A stretch of 64,000 nucleotides of DNA, from contig NZ_LR593886.1 in assembly GCF_901538265.1 (NCBI RefSeq), forward strand, positions 1,054,001-1,118,000, given 5' to 3'. Within the stretch, counting starts at the first letter, position 1. Every line of letters starts with the position of its first letter. Both the position numbers and the translations under genes were made by a program. The DNA is from Gemmata massiliana. Its GTDB lineage: Bacteria > Planctomycetota > Planctomycetia > Gemmatales > Gemmataceae. Shown here in pieces: positions 1 to 9,375 of this stretch. Under the pieces are notes generated by a model. It searched no databases. It saw nothing but the letters and a program-made list of their open reading frames with translations, and was not told where the DNA came from.

Positions 1-260
1 CGGTCGAACTGAAAGGGCGGAACGTCCGCGTGAACGTGGTCAGCCCCGGCACCGTCGTCACCCCCGGGTACAAGAATGAACTCGGGATGACCGACGAGCA
101 GATCACGGGGCTCGTGGCGCAAGCGGCGGCGGTAACCCCCCTCGGTCGCGCCGGCACGCCGGACGAAATTGGGAAAGCCGTCGTGTTCCTCGCGTCGGAC
201 GACAGCAGCTTCGTGACCGGGGCCGAACTGTTTGTGGACGGCGGGGCCGCACAGATTTGA
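1..260 (+). CDS. Short-chain dehydrogenase/reductase, C-terminal part (cut by window start)
   Basis: The frame is open from base 3 to a TGA at 258-260 and encodes the last 86 residues of an SDR-family oxidoreductase. The visible part has the substrate-loop sequence [14 protein letters not shown] after the (missing) YxxxK motif, and the classical SDR end: [12 protein letters not shown], then [14 protein letters not shown], then ELFVDGG. The catalytic Ser-Tyr-Lys and the TGxxxGIG cofactor motif lie outside the window, so substrate and cofactor cannot be judged. An alpha/beta hydrolase follows 40 bp downstream on the same strand, so the two may be co-transcribed. The family call is secure. Confidence 0.9.
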   Translation, partial: VELKGRNVRVNVVSPGTVVTPGYKNELGMTDEQITGLVAQAAAVTPLGRAGTPDEIGKAVVFLASDDSSFVTGAELFVDGGAAQI

Positions 261-300
261 CGGCGTCGGAATCACCACCTCAACAACAGGACCCGAAGCG

Positions 301-1131
301 ATGAACTTCGTGACCACCGGCGACGGTACCCACATCTTCTACAAGGACTGGGGACCCAAGACCGAGCAGCCGATCGTGTTCCACCACGGCTGGCCGCTGA
401 GTTCCGACGACTGGGACGCCCAGATGCTGTTCTTCGTCAACAACGGCTATCGCGTCGTCGCCCACGACCGTCGGGGCCACGGGCGCTCGGCCCAGGTCAG
501 CGACGGACACGACATGGATCACTACGCCGCCGACGCGGCCGCCGTCGTCGAACACCTCGACCTGCGAGGCGCGGTCCACGTCGGTCACTCGACCGGGGGC
601 GGCGAGGCCGCCCGGTACGTCGCCCGTCACGGCACGGGCCGGGTGGCGAAACTGGTGCTCATCAGCGCGGTGCCTCCGATCATGGTGAAGAGCGCGACCA
701 ACCCGGGGGGCACCCCGATCGAGGCGTTCGACGACCTCCGCAAACAACTCGCGTCCAACCGCACCGAGTTCTACCGCGCCTTCGCCAGCGCCCCGTTCTA
801 CGGCTACAACCGGGCGGGCGCAACGGCGTCCGAGGCAGTGGTCGAGAACTGGTGGCGCCAGGGCATGACGGGCGGGGCGAAGGCGCACTACGACGGCATC
901 AAGGCGTTCTCCGAAACAGACTTCACCGATGACCTGAAGGCCATCAACGTACCGACACTCGTTTTGCACGGAGACGACGACCAGGTGGTGCCGATCGCCG
1001 ACTCCGCCCCGTTGACGGTGAAGCTGTTGAAGAACGGCACCCTGAAGGTGTACAAGGGCTACCCGCACGGCATGTGTACCACGCACGCCGACGTCATCAA
1101 CGCAGATTTGCTTGCGTTCATCAAGGCGTAA
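301..1131 (+). CDS. Alpha/beta hydrolase, non-heme chloroperoxidase/arylesterase type
   Basis: 276 residues, no signal peptide, so probably cytoplasmic. The sequence shows the oxyanion-side HHGWPL at about 28-33, the HDRRGHGRS strand-turn at about 55-63, the nucleophile elbow GHSTGGG with Ser97, an acid in [10 protein letters not shown] and the catalytic His in the PHGMCTTH segment near the C-terminus. Length and motif spacing match cofactor-free haloperoxidases/esterases (EC 1.11.1.10-like annotation), whose true physiological substrates are usually esters. The frame is open upstream to 232, but the ATG at 301 begins the conserved part. The preceding SDR gene is 40 bp upstream. Confidence 0.88.
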   Translation: MNFVTTGDGTHIFYKDWGPKTEQPIVFHHGWPLSSDDWDAQMLFFVNNGYRVVAHDRRGHGRSAQVSDGHDMDHYAADAAAVVEHLDLRGAVHVGHSTGGGEAARYVARHGTGRVAKLVLISAVPPIMVKSATNPGGTPIEAFDDLRKQLASNRTEFYRAFASAPFYGYNRAGATASEAVVENWWRQGMTGGAKAHYDGIKAFSETDFTDDLKAINVPTLVLHGDDDQVVPIADSAPLTVKLLKNGTLKVYKGYPHGMCTTHADVINADLLAFIKA

Positions 1132-1984
1132 CGTCAATCCCCACAGGTGAGGGCGCACGATACCGGCCCCGGTGCACTTCGCCCTCGTCGTGCTGGGCAG
1201 CGGCGAGGCCGGCAAGTACCTCGCCTGGGCGCTCGCGTCGCAGGGGAAAAGGGTGCCGGATGAAGCGAGACGTATCGCAGCCGCTTTGTCCACGAATTTC
1301 AGGAGCGCAGGCTTGGGCAGATGAATTCATGGAATCCGTGTGCGACCGGCCTGTCCCCGGCTGAAATGCGTGTAAACTGTGTGAGGTGTGGAATCCGTAT
1401 TCGCTGGAAACAGCCACTCTTTCGTTGCACGGGTCCTTGAAGCGACTGCTTCGGGACCAAGAGGGCGTAGGTTTAAATCCTATCAGCCCGACTGGATAGA
1501 AGTCCTTATCGACGAATCAGTTAACTTACCGCCGGGGGTTCCGGCGTGCGACACGAAGACTCAGGGTTTAGGCGTAGTCATACGCCAAAACATGGAGTGC
1601 CGCACGCATGCCACGTCCCAAGAACGCAATTCCTGGCTACAAACTCCACAACCTTAAGTGCGTTCCCACAGAGTCAGATCCTACCGCCTTACGGCTTGAA
1701 GAGGTGGACCTCGAACGCTCTCTTCAACTCGCGCCATCGTCCGGGTGCTGATAGGGCGCAACATGCAGCTGTTAAACCGCAAAGAATCGTTGTGGATAAC
1801 CATCAAAATAAAAGAATCGGGGTTGTGAATCCGTTCCGACACCTTTCGCGAAGCCATGCGGTCGAACGGAGTGTGGCGATGCAACATGCTTGTGAGGCAC
1901 GAGCTGTTCGCAGCCGCTGCGTTCCGTTCGGCGACCGGCGTGTTTACGCCGGTGCGAACCCTTCATCGCCCGTGGAGCACCCTG
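1132..1984. other. Intergenic, no protein gene recognised
   Basis: This 850-bp gap has no reading frame with recognisable motifs or convincing codon bias. It holds the hairpin plus tRNA-like arm described separately at 1431-1491. Local composition around 1640-1830 is less GC-rich than the flanking genes. Confidence 0.5.
1431..1491 (+). other. tRNA 3'-half-like sequence with preceding hairpin
   Basis: At 1467-1483 a 5-bp stem (GTAGG/CCTAT, one G-U pair) encloses a 7-nt loop TTTAAAT that resembles a T-arm. It is followed by a 7-nt CAGCCCG and an A, as in an acceptor 3' strand. No matching 5' acceptor strand (CGGGCTG) lies within 90 bp upstream. Just before it is a hairpin, GGTCC-TT-GAAGC-GACT-GCTTC-G-GGACC. 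This could be a decayed tRNA or an attachment-site remnant; it is not a complete tRNA gene. Confidence 0.3.
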
Positions 1985-2470
1985 ATGAAGACCAAGTTAA
2001 TGGCCGCGTTCTCGTTCCTGGCCCTGACGCTGGCCGGGTCCCCCGCACGGGCCGAAGAGGCGAAGACGATCGCCGAGATCGTTGCCGGGTCCAAGGACCA
2101 TACCATCCTGCTCGCGCTGGTCAAGGAAGCCGGGTTGGCGGAAACCCTCAGCGGCAAGGGCGAGTGGACCGTGTTCGCCCCAACCGACGCTGCGTTCAAG
2201 AAGATCGACAAGGAAACGCTGGAGAAGGTGAAGGGCGATAAGGAGCTGCTCAAGAAGATCCTGCTGACCCACGCGGTCAAGGGGACGTGGGTCGCCGGGG
2301 AGGTCGTGAAGCTCGACGGCAAGGAGGTGGAAACGCTCTCGGGGACGAAGTTCAAGATCGCCGTCAAGGACAAGAACGTGATGGTCGGCGACGCGAAGGT
2401 GACCGCGACCGATCTGAAGGCGAGCAACGGCGTGGTTCACGTCATCGACACCGTGCTGATGCCGAAGTAA
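1985..2470 (+). CDS. Secreted fasciclin (FAS1) domain protein
   Basis: 161 residues. The chosen ATG starts a signal peptide (MKTKLMAAFSF..., cleavage likely after ARA), preceded by GGAG; the longer upstream frame has no homology. After the signal comes a single FAS1 domain (about 25-160): the H1 box WTVFAPTDAAF at about 62-72, the LTHAVKG strand and the H2 box NGVVHVIDTVLMP at the C-terminus. FAS1 proteins are extracytoplasmic, adhesion-associated and often single-domain in bacteria. It stands alone between a non-coding stretch and a PQQ-propeller gene. The family is certain; the partner molecule is unknown. Confidence 0.93.
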   Translation: MKTKLMAAFSFLALTLAGSPARAEEAKTIAEIVAGSKDHTILLALVKEAGLAETLSGKGEWTVFAPTDAAFKKIDKETLEKVKGDKELLKKILLTHAVKGTWVAGEVVKLDGKEVETLSGTKFKIAVKDKNVMVGDAKVTATDLKASNGVVHVIDTVLMPK

Positions 2471-2671
2471 TGTAGCCGGAGCAAGCAGCCGCGACCGCAG
2501 AGACCTGGCGGTCACGGCTCGCTCGGTGCTCGCGGCGTTGAGGCGGGCGCCGTGAGTAAGTGCCCTCAATCGTCGACCCCTGTATTCCTTAATAAGAGTG
2601 TTACACCCTGTTCGCAGTTACGGGCGTTGTTTATTCGCTGGAGACGTTTCATTACCAGCCGTGAGAGCCGG

Positions 2672-3916
2672 ATGCACGCAACTCGCGCACTTGCCGTACT
2701 GCTCTTCTGCTCTGCTGCCTCGGCCGCAGACCCGATCACGTGGCCCCAGTGGCGTGGCCCGACCCGCGACGGCGTGGTGACCGGACCCGCGTGGCCCGAC
2801 AAACTCGACGGGGACACACTCAAACAGTTGTGGCGCGTCGACAAGCTCGGCCCGAGCTACTCCGGGCCGATCGTTGCGAAGGATCGCGTGTTCGTCACGC
2901 AAACGGTCGACAAGAAGACCGAGGTCGTCACCGCATACGACCGCAAGACCGGCAAGGAGGTGTGGAAGGCGAGCTGGGAGGGGTCGATCACCGTCCCCTT
3001 CTACGCGGCCAAGAACGGGAGCTGGATCCGGTCCACCCCGGCCTTCGACGGGAAGACACTGTTCGTCGCGGGCATCAAGGACCTGCTCGTGGCCGTGGAC
3101 GGCGAGACCGGTAAAGAGGTGTGGCGGCTCGACTTCGTCAAGGAGTTCGACACCCCACCCCCGGAGTTCGGGTTCGTGTGCTCGCCGCTGGTGGACGACA
3201 CCGGGGTGTACGTCCAGGCCGGGGGCGCGTTCGTGAAGGCGGACAAGAAGACCGGGAAGGTGCTGTGGCGGGCGCTCAAGGACGGCGGCGGGATGATGGG
3301 GTCGGCGTTCTCGTCGCCGGTGTTCGCCAAAATCGCGGGCACGGACCAGGTGGTCGTCCAGACGCGCACGAAGCTGGCGGGCGTGGATCGTGACACCGGC
3401 AAGGAGCTGTGGGCGAAGGAGATCCCGTCGTTCCGCGGGATGAACATCCTCACCCCGGTCCCGGTCGGCGACGATGGCGTCTTCACCAGCACCTACGGCG
3501 GCAACACCCGGCTGCTCCGGGTGACCAGTGCCGGCGGGAAGTACGACACGAGCGACGCGTGGGCCCTCAAGTACGAGGGCAACATGTCCACCCCAGTGGT
3601 GGTGAGCGGGCACGCCTACGTGCTGGGCAAGGACAAGCGGCTACTGTGCGTGTACCTGAGGACCGGGAAGGAGGCGTGGGGCACGGACGAGCGGTTCGGG
3701 GACTACTGGAGCCTGGTGGCCAACCGGGACAAGATCCTCGCCCTCGACAACCGCGGGCTGCTGTACCTGCTGAGGGCCAACCCGAAGGAGTTCGATCCGA
3801 TCGACAAGCGCAAGGTGGCGGAGTCCGACACGTGGGCGCACCTCGCGGTGTGCGGCGAGGAGGTGTTCGTCCGTGACCTGACGGGGCTGACCGCGTGGCG
3901 CTGGACCGGAAAGTAG
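2672..3916 (+). CDS. Secreted PQQ-like beta-propeller protein
   Basis: 414 residues beginning with a signal peptide (cleavage near SAASA-ADP). The mature protein opens with WPQWRGPTRDG, the standard planctomycete start of PQQ-binding-like propellers. It then shows repeated blade motifs of the type AYDRKTGKEVW, AVDGETGKEVWR, ADKKTGKVLWR and VDRDTGKELW. These are WD40-like/PQQ repeats, related to BamB and quinoprotein dehydrogenases. No catalytic dehydrogenase residues are obvious, so a scaffold or binding role is more likely. The start at 2672 was preferred to the upstream in-frame codon because it creates the signal peptide. Confidence 0.93.
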   Translation: MHATRALAVLLFCSAASAADPITWPQWRGPTRDGVVTGPAWPDKLDGDTLKQLWRVDKLGPSYSGPIVAKDRVFVTQTVDKKTEVVTAYDRKTGKEVWKASWEGSITVPFYAAKNGSWIRSTPAFDGKTLFVAGIKDLLVAVDGETGKEVWRLDFVKEFDTPPPEFGFVCSPLVDDTGVYVQAGGAFVKADKKTGKVLWRALKDGGGMMGSAFSSPVFAKIAGTDQVVVQTRTKLAGVDRDTGKELWAKEIPSFRGMNILTPVPVGDDGVFTSTYGGNTRLLRVTSAGGKYDTSDAWALKYEGNMSTPVVVSGHAYVLGKDKRLLCVYLRTGKEAWGTDERFGDYWSLVANRDKILALDNRGLLYLLRANPKEFDPIDKRKVAESDTWAHLAVCGEEVFVRDLTGLTAWRWTGK

Positions 3917-4019
3917 CCCCCTCCGAGAGGCCGAATCGACTCGCTCGCGGGAGCCTGTTTCAAGCCCGACCGGGTCAATGTCTGGTGCAGATGACGGGCT
4001 GCACCGGATCCGCCGAGCG

Positions 4020-4382
4020 TCACTTGTCCTTCACACGGAGCATCACGACTTCGTTGCCAGATTCGGCAACGACCACCATCTCCGCATCGGTCAGCTTTTT
4101 GATGGTAACGGTTGACTTGTCCTCCTTACCGTCGGGCTTTGCGACCACGGTCAGCTTGTTCCCATCGAGCTTGTACGTGCCGTCGAACGCCTCCTCCTTG
4201 TCGCCCACGGTGCGGCGCATGACCAGTTTGCCGCCCTTCAGGAACTCGAGGATCTCGTTCTCCCGCCCCTTGGTGGTCCACTTGCCCACCAGTTTGGCCG
4301 GATCGACCACCTCGTCCTTCTTGTCGTCCCCCGTCACCGTCCCGCAGAGCACCAGCGCAAAGCAGCCTACCAACACGCGCAT
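4020..4382 (-). CDS. Small secreted TIGR03066-like (Gemmata paralogous) protein
   Basis: 120 residues with an N-terminal signal segment (MRVLVGCFALVLCG; a lipobox is not clear). The mature part contains the hallmark LVGKWTTKG at about 31-39, then EFLKGGKL and DGTYKLDGNKLTV, a lipocalin-like small beta-barrel pattern. This matches the Gemmata-expanded TIGR03066/TIGR03067-type secreted families; assignment to TIGR03066 is from memory of the pattern. An AGGAG lies 8 bp upstream of the ATG. It is convergent with the PQQ-propeller gene. Function is unknown. Confidence 0.8.
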   Translation of the reverse strand: MRVLVGCFALVLCGTVTGDDKKDEVVDPAKLVGKWTTKGRENEILEFLKGGKLVMRRTVGDKEEAFDGTYKLDGNKLTVVAKPDGKEDKSTVTIKKLTDAEMVVVAESGNEVVMLRVKDK

Positions 4383-4714
4383 GTCGATCTCCTGAATGGT
4401 TGCCGAGGGTAAACAACGGGGTTCGCAACCCGAGGCACGTTCTCAACTGGGACTTGACGCCTCAAGAGTCAACTCGTTTCAGTACGAATCACTCACAAGC
4501 ACCCAAGGAGACCGAGACGCACTCCAAAAAAGTCAGCGGCTTGGGACGCCGGTGGTATGTGCTCGGAACAGCGGTGAGGGCGGTCGCGGTTCTATTATCA
4601 CTTCTTACCGTTTGTTCGCGATTTCAACGTCGAGTAACTGTGATTGCCGGGGCGGACGGCCGACGACCATAACGGAGTAGGAGTAGCCCGTTCGCCGCAG
4701 CAGGTTGCCGAATC
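4383..4714. other. Intergenic, nothing recognised
   Basis: About 330 bp between divergently oriented genes. It presumably holds both promoters. No hairpin, repeat or supported frame stands out. Confidence 0.5.
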
Positions 4715-5050
4715 ATGACCCACGAGGAGTACTTGCGGTTGCCGGATGCGGCGCGCAAAACCATCCCCGCGCACCTGGGAATCGGCTGGGCGCTGAAGAC
4801 CTACGACGACTGGGCCGAAACGTTGCGGATCGAGGGGTGGGAGTTCGTCGGGTACGACGACCGGTTCCGGGACGAACCCGATTACGACCAACTGCTCGAC
4901 CGATCCGAAGTCTGGCGGCGCGAGGTCGCGGGGCAAGTGGAGTGGTTCGAGCTGTCGTATCACGACCTGCCCAAGCTGGACACGCCGCCCGAGAGATGCT
5001 GGTTCGGATTCGGTTCGACCTACGATCCGCGAACCATCGTGGACGGGTGA
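4715..5050 (+). CDS. Hypothetical protein, acidic, 111 aa
   Basis: A short soluble protein rich in Asp, Trp and Tyr (TYDDWAETL, GYDDRFRDEPDYD). It has no signal peptide or membrane segment and no motif I recognise. Codon third positions are strongly GC, which supports real coding. The start ATG at 4715 has only a weak AGG upstream. The next gene starts 199 bp downstream on the same strand. Confidence 0.6.
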   Translation: MTHEEYLRLPDAARKTIPAHLGIGWALKTYDDWAETLRIEGWEFVGYDDRFRDEPDYDQLLDRSEVWRREVAGQVEWFELSYHDLPKLDTPPERCWFGFGSTYDPRTIVDG

Positions 5051-5249
5051 TGTACTCTTCCCGCAGTGCCGGTGCAATCGGCACCACTTTCGGCGTCCGC
5101 TTGAGCGATTCGCTCGCTGCAACCGCTCCCCGCGCCCGGGGCAGACGTTCCGCGCTACTGGTCTCCGAAATCATCCCTCGGACGCGATTGGCGCCGCGGC
5201 CGAAGGCGGCACAATCGAACCTTTGGAACCAACCAAAGGAAGTGCCTCC

Positions 5250-5510
5250 ATGTGCGAGCACGTATTCGAGTTCGTGATCCCGTCGAGCGAAGTGGCCGAA
5301 GCGCGAAGGGATGCAATGGAGTACCTGCGGCGCAACTCGGAAGCGGAGTGGGAGGTTGGGGCGCGTTTGATTCTCCATTCCTCCGGCCGTTACGTGCTCC
5401 GACTAATGCAGATCGACCCAGCCGACGGACGGTCCGGCAGAATCACGTATCGGTGGCAACTCACAGGTCTGGCACGGAACAGCCACCTGAAACTTTACAG
5501 CGCGGCGTAA
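5250..5510 (+). CDS. Hypothetical protein, 86 aa, whose 3' end is duplicated at 12.1 kb
   Basis: A small soluble protein (starts MCEHVFEFVIPSSE, ends LKLYSAA) of unknown function. The ATG at 5250 follows AAAGGAAG, a good ribosome-binding site. The last 100 bp, from the codons for about DPADGRSGR to past the stop, recur at 12147-12250 with few substitutions, while the 5' two-thirds do not. This suggests partial duplication or a transposed gene end. Confidence 0.65.
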   Translation: MCEHVFEFVIPSSEVAEARRDAMEYLRRNSEAEWEVGARLILHSSGRYVLRLMQIDPADGRSGRITYRWQLTGLARNSHLKLYSAA

Positions 5511-5514
5511 TGCC
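5411..5514 (+). repeat. Dispersed 104-bp repeat, copy 1 (gene 3' end)
   Basis: This segment aligns base for base with 12147-12250 (constant offset 6736) with scattered substitutions and no gaps. It covers the end of the 86-aa gene and its TAA stop; similarity ends just after TAATGCC. Confidence 0.85.
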
Positions 5515-6163
5515 TAACTACGCCGGCGCCCACGAATCGAAGCAAGACGATCACTCACAGCAAGAGGGGCCATTTCTCGGCCCCATCCATACTGTCTGAA
5601 CCCAAACGAGTGGTACTTTATTTGGCCGATGGCGGAGCGCCTTCCAAATCGCACCAGTGTGCGCACACGGCCACTACCTCCTTTGCCGACTTACGTGACT
5701 CAAGCGCCCCCTCGTGCCACCGGAGCGCATTGCGTGCGCGGGAAGGGCATTTGCCGTGTCGAAGCTCCCGCCCAATCGTACTCCGATTCCCAAACCTGGG
5801 TCGTCGGGGCGTGGCCGATACCGAGTTGCTGGGCGAGCTGGTTTGGTAAGCAAAGTGGACGGTCTAGGCGGCGACGGGCGAGGTCCGACCGCCAGAGCCT
5901 GACATCTTCGAGATGCGCGCGTTCTGGCTAACCGACGGGTCCGAGGTCGGACCGTTCAGGTGTCGGCGTGGAGAAGCGGCCGAAGCCCTTACAACAGGAG
6001 TCACAGGGAGTTGGGGCTCTGAAGGTCGAGAAGGTCGGATGCGTCAGCGCCTCCGGCGAGGAGTTCCGGTTCGAGGGCACGCCAGGAGAAATGAGGGCTG
6101 CTGAGCTTCGCTCCCGCATCGCCATACGGTACGCTTCTCCCTTCTTTTTCGAGGACAGGTTCC
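5511..6163. other. Intergenic, no supported gene
   Basis: 650 bp without a frame that shows family motifs or consistent codon bias. Nothing structural is obvious. Confidence 0.45.
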
Positions 6164-6643
6164 ATGCCAGCGAAAAACACGATTTGCCTCTGGTACAACG
6201 GCGACGCCGAAGAGGCCGCACGATTCTATGCCCAAACTTTTCCCGACTCGTCTGTGAAGGCCGTTCATCGTGCCCCGGGAGACTTCCCGTCGGGCAAGAC
6301 GGGTGACGTGCTGACCGTCGAATTTACCGTGCTGGGCATCCCGTGCCTGGGACTCAACGGCGGACCGACGTTCAAGCACACCGAAGCGTTCTCGTTCCAG
6401 GTGGCGACTGCCGACCAGGCCGAAACGGACCGGTACTGGGCTGCGCTTGTCGGCAACGGGGGACAGGAAAGTGCGTGCGGGTGGTGCAAGGACAAATGGG
6501 GGCTCTCGTGGCAGATCACTCCGGTCGCCCTCACGGAAGCAATCGTTGATCCCGATCCCGGGGCCGCTAAGCGCGCGTTCGACGCGATGATGACAATGAC
6601 GAAGATCGATGTCGCGGCAATCGAGGCGGCGCGAAGGGGGTAA
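6164..6643 (+). CDS. VOC-superfamily protein, PhnB/3-demethylubiquinone methyltransferase-like
   Basis: 159 residues, cytoplasmic. It matches the PhnB-like branch of the vicinal oxygen chelate fold: N-terminal CLWYNGDAEEAARFY, then GDVLTVEFTVLG, the GGPTFKHTEAFSF strand, and CGWCKDKWGLSWQI followed by VDPDPGAAKRAFDAMM. The family is often annotated as 3-demethylubiquinone-9 3-methyltransferase, but it lacks a methyltransferase fold, so that name should not be used as function. The ATG follows GAGGACAGG. A DUF3072 gene lies 76 bp downstream. Confidence 0.9.
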   Translation: MPAKNTICLWYNGDAEEAARFYAQTFPDSSVKAVHRAPGDFPSGKTGDVLTVEFTVLGIPCLGLNGGPTFKHTEAFSFQVATADQAETDRYWAALVGNGGQESACGWCKDKWGLSWQITPVALTEAIVDPDPGAAKRAFDAMMTMTKIDVAAIEAARRG

Positions 6644-6719
6644 CGTTCTCTGGCACGGCAATCGCATGTACACCTTTCCAGTTCGCCAGCTCGGCGAACG
6701 ATTCTGGAAGGAGAACGCG

Positions 6720-6962
6720 ATGTCGACGAAGAATGCCGATAAGGGCGCCGAAAAAGACCCGGCGGACTGGGTGACCGGCGACGAGCCCATGACCGGGCCG
6801 CAAGAGTCCTACCTGAACACCCTTGCGCAAGAGGCGGGAACCGAAGTTCCCGACGACCTCACGAAAGCCGAAGCCTCTGAGAAGATCGAAGAGCTTCAGG
6901 AAGCGACCGGCCGCGGCAAACCCAAGAAGGCCGCGGCATCGAGGAAGAAGAAGGCGTCATAA
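6720..6962 (+). CDS. DUF3072-family small protein
   Basis: 80 residues. The centre reads PMTGPQESYLNTLAQEAG, the DUF3072 signature, followed by LTKAEASEKIEEL and a Lys/Arg-rich tail (GKPKKAAASRKKKAS) that could bind nucleic acid. There is no signal peptide. The ATG at 6720 was chosen because similarity starts there; GAAGGAGA lies just upstream. A strong hairpin follows the stop within 15 bp. The molecular role of DUF3072 is unknown to me. Confidence 0.87.
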   Translation: MSTKNADKGAEKDPADWVTGDEPMTGPQESYLNTLAQEAGTEVPDDLTKAEASEKIEELQEATGRGKPKKAAASRKKKAS

Positions 6963-6974
6963 GGCGTTGCACAT

Positions 6975-7024
6975 CACGAAGTACGGTCGGGAATTCACAG
7001 CTCCGACCGTACTTCGTGCGTTTT
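6975..7024 (+). terminator. Intrinsic terminator after the DUF3072 gene
   Basis: A perfect 16-bp inverted repeat (6975-6990 with 7003-7018, 12-nt loop) is followed by CGTTTT. It sits 12 bp after the stop codon, as expected for a rho-independent terminator, though the T-tract is short. Confidence 0.75.
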
Positions 7025-7610
7025 GGGATGCTCGTTGCGGCTCCGCAGGAGTGCGGATGTGCCGCTATTTTTTGAGCCGCGACTGGAGTTCGAGATTGAG
7101 TTAGTGGGCGGCGGAATTCTGCTTCGGTCGCCGACCATGAGACGGTCGAAGCAGTTGCTGACCAACGCTGCCCCACACTTGCAGTACCCGGCCTCGTACC
7201 ACCGGCGAGCGAAATCACTGAAAGAGTCGGATTTCCGCACTGGGCCGGAGGAGTGGTAGCGACGGTACGGCACCGAACTGGAACTGCCCGAACAGGTCCG
7301 CCAGGAAATGGGCCTGTAACTACGGCTTCCCGATCCGCTTTGCCAGCGCGGGAAGTGTTTCTGCAGTCGAATCGATCATGTACAGATCCTCCGGGGTGTA
7401 AATGCGACGCACCCGACGCTCGCCACGAGGAGCGATGTTAGACGATGGTAGGGGGAGCGGAAGGGCGTGAAGGTAGAACGGAGAGAGCGAAACTCCCCGA
7501 GAGGATGAACACGATTTGCAACTTGCTACTGCCAATTGGCGCGCGGTTTGATTTGCAGGTGACCTTGACGGTCTGGTGCACGTGAAGAGGTCGGAAGGCG
7601 GGGCAATGAA
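7025..7610. other. Intergenic with a possible decayed frame
   Basis: A plus-strand frame ends ...SLKESDFRTGPEEW at a TAG (7257-7259) and continues in frame as RRYGTELELPEQVRQEMG to a TAA at 7318-7320. This looks like the end of an old gene interrupted by a stop, but I do not recognise the family. Confidence 0.3.
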
Positions 7611-8243
7611 ATGCGATCGGTGATCCGCGGCCTACTGCTCGTCGTCGCTTCGGGGTGCGGGGGCCCTTCCGAGCGTGATCCGGCCCCAGTGAGTCCGGCG
7701 GAACAGGAAAGCACACTGGCGGAAGCCTTCGACCCGAACAGTGGGGAGCAAACCGCAGAATGGCTAGTCCGCGAGTTTCGCGCGAGCCGCACGTTCCCAA
7801 AAGGCAAACCCGAAGAAGCCTTCCGGCTGGACCAGCGCTACCGGGCCGCGCTGGACGCCGTGAGCGACAATCGCATCCGGTGGCCCGTAACCGTGGATCG
7901 GGTGCTCCCGGACGGGCGCATTGGGGTCAAGCGGATTGACCTCAAGAGAACGTTTGCGGGTAAGCCCCGAACCTTCGCCCTCAATATCCACGTGTCGCCC
8001 ACGAGCGCGCCCCTGACGGCCGCCGAACTTGCCGAAGCTCCGAACGGTTTCCCGTCCACCGAGGTCACTCGCCTTTGGGCGCTACGGCAGGGTGACCCGT
8101 TGGTTCTGATGGGCACAGTTGGAGATCTGAAGCCCGTGAGTGAGCTTTCAAGCGAAGATCCCGACGATGCGGCCAGTCACTACCACTGGCACATCGAAAT
8201 CGATCGGCACCGGCTTCTCCGGCCACGATCTCCATTCGAGTAG
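7611..8243 (+). CDS. Predicted lipoprotein of unknown function
   Basis: 210 residues. The N-terminus MRSVIRGLLLVVASGCGG is a lipoprotein signal with lipobox VASGC (Cys16). The mature domain has no cysteines or membrane segments. It shows alternating strands (RWPVTVDRVLPDGRIGV, DPLVLMGTVGDL) and an acidic-His end (DAASHYHWHIEIDRH). A GGAAGG lies upstream of the ATG. Neighbours give no functional hint. Confidence 0.72.
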   Translation: MRSVIRGLLLVVASGCGGPSERDPAPVSPAEQESTLAEAFDPNSGEQTAEWLVREFRASRTFPKGKPEEAFRLDQRYRAALDAVSDNRIRWPVTVDRVLPDGRIGVKRIDLKRTFAGKPRTFALNIHVSPTSAPLTAAELAEAPNGFPSTEVTRLWALRQGDPLVLMGTVGDLKPVSELSSEDPDDAASHYHWHIEIDRHRLLRPRSPFE

Positions 8244-8304
8244 AAGATGTCGGCTGGGTTGCCCCTTGTGCCCGGCCGTCGGGCAGTCACTGGGAGTTGC
8301 CGCA

Positions 8305-8574
8305 TTATGCTAGGGAGGTGTAGAACTCGACCCGACCGCATTGAGCGCAGCGGTACGCTTCGAGCGCGAACAGTTGGTCCCCCGGTTCCTCGTGAAGCCC
8401 TTGCAGGAACGCCTTGACCGGATTGCCGGACGTCGGCGTGCCCGGCCGCACGAACGCGAAGGTCGACACGATTACCCCGGGCTGTGGGCCACTGTGGACG
8501 GCCTGCCCCATGTTCCGCGCTCGGATCGTGCCCGACTCCAGTTGTCCCCCACAGCCAACGCACCGCTTATCCAT
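8305..8574 (-). CDS. Small protein with two CxxC zinc-ribbon knuckles
   Basis: 89 residues. The N-terminal knuckle CVGC (5-8) and the C-terminal AYRCAQCGRVEFY near 74-86 together make a plausible four-Cys zinc ribbon, with an 65-residue insert between them. The pattern resembles small DUF6487-like proteins, but I am not certain. GGAGAAGCG precedes the ATG. Role unknown. Confidence 0.7.
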   Translation of the reverse strand: MDKRCVGCGGQLESGTIRARNMGQAVHSGPQPGVIVSTFAFVRPGTPTSGNPVKAFLQGLHEEPGDQLFALEAYRCAQCGRVEFYTSLA

Positions 8575-8664
8575 TCGCTTCTCCGTGATTTGGGCGAAAG
8601 GATTCGGGACTGGTACAAGAGCACGGTGTGCGTGCCATTACACACTACCGCCACTTCGCTGCAT

Positions 8665-9375
8665 TTATTCCCTACCCAACACCAGATCGACAACCCAGCA
8701 TCCGCGCACGTGCGGCCCCGGTCCACGGCAGTGATCGAGCACATCGGCGCTGTCACACCCGGCGTCCTGGAGTGCGTCAGCCAGGATCGGCATCGCGCCG
8801 AAGTCACGGGACTCGTACATCTGCGCTGTGAGTGCGACCACGGTCGGAGTGCGCCACGAGGGAAAAGGTGCGACGGGTCGGAACGGGTTACCGAAAATAT
8901 CGCGGAGAAGACTTACTGCGGCGCGCAGTTCCCGTACTTCGCTGACCGAGCCAGCGGCCCAATCGACGTGGCTCCCGGCTGCTATACCCGCCGCTATTGA
9001 AACCAGGACCGAAACCTGCTCGGCCACATACGCATCACCGTAAGCGCCCCTCTGCTCCCACCACGAGGCAAACGCCACCGCCCATGCCGCCATCACTTCG
9101 GGTTGCGCCGGGTTCTCGCCCAAAGGCAGGGCTTCGACGGTGCCCATTAGCGCCCTGTGCGCCTCCCGTACCACGCTGAGGGGCACAGCGCCATCCAGAT
9201 ACTGTTCCGTGAATTCGAGCGCGCGTCGGGTGTTCGCAATAGTCAGTAGGTCCGATACCCGCCGGCAGGCTGCACACGAAAACAGCCGTAACTTCCTCGT
9301 AGTCACGCCCCGGGCACCGAGAAACTCGCACATCAGGTGCACGTCCTCGGTTGAGCCCCACTGCCCCTCCGTCAT
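8665..9375 (-). CDS. Gemmataceae-specific paralogous family protein
   Basis: 236 residues. The start MTEGQWGSTEDVHLM, the LRLFSCAACRR segment, LRDIFGNPFRPVAP near 165 and the ending HCRGPGPHVRGCWVVDLVLG are characteristic of a very large Gemmata/Isosphaerales paralogous family of unknown function that often accompanies TIGR02996-type N-termini. There is no signal peptide. The ATG at 9375 was chosen over an upstream codon because the family begins with MTExxW. A 26-bp perfect palindrome lies 74 bp upstream of the start. Confidence 0.85.
   Translation of the reverse strand: MTEGQWGSTEDVHLMCEFLGARGVTTRKLRLFSCAACRRVSDLLTIANTRRALEFTEQYLDGAVPLSVVREAHRALMGTVEALPLGENPAQPEVMAAWAVAFASWWEQRGAYGDAYVAEQVSVLVSIAAGIAAGSHVDWAAGSVSEVRELRAAVSLLRDIFGNPFRPVAPFPSWRTPTVVALTAQMYESRDFGAMPILADALQDAGCDSADVLDHCRGPGPHVRGCWVVDLVLGRE

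Noticed and set aside
1460-1500. Complete tRNA gene
   Set aside because: Only a T-arm and acceptor-like 3' strand are visible; D-arm, anticodon arm and 5' acceptor strand cannot be found.
6164-6643. 3-demethylubiquinone 3-methyltransferase
   Set aside because: The common database name for this VOC branch; no methyltransferase fold or SAM motif is present.
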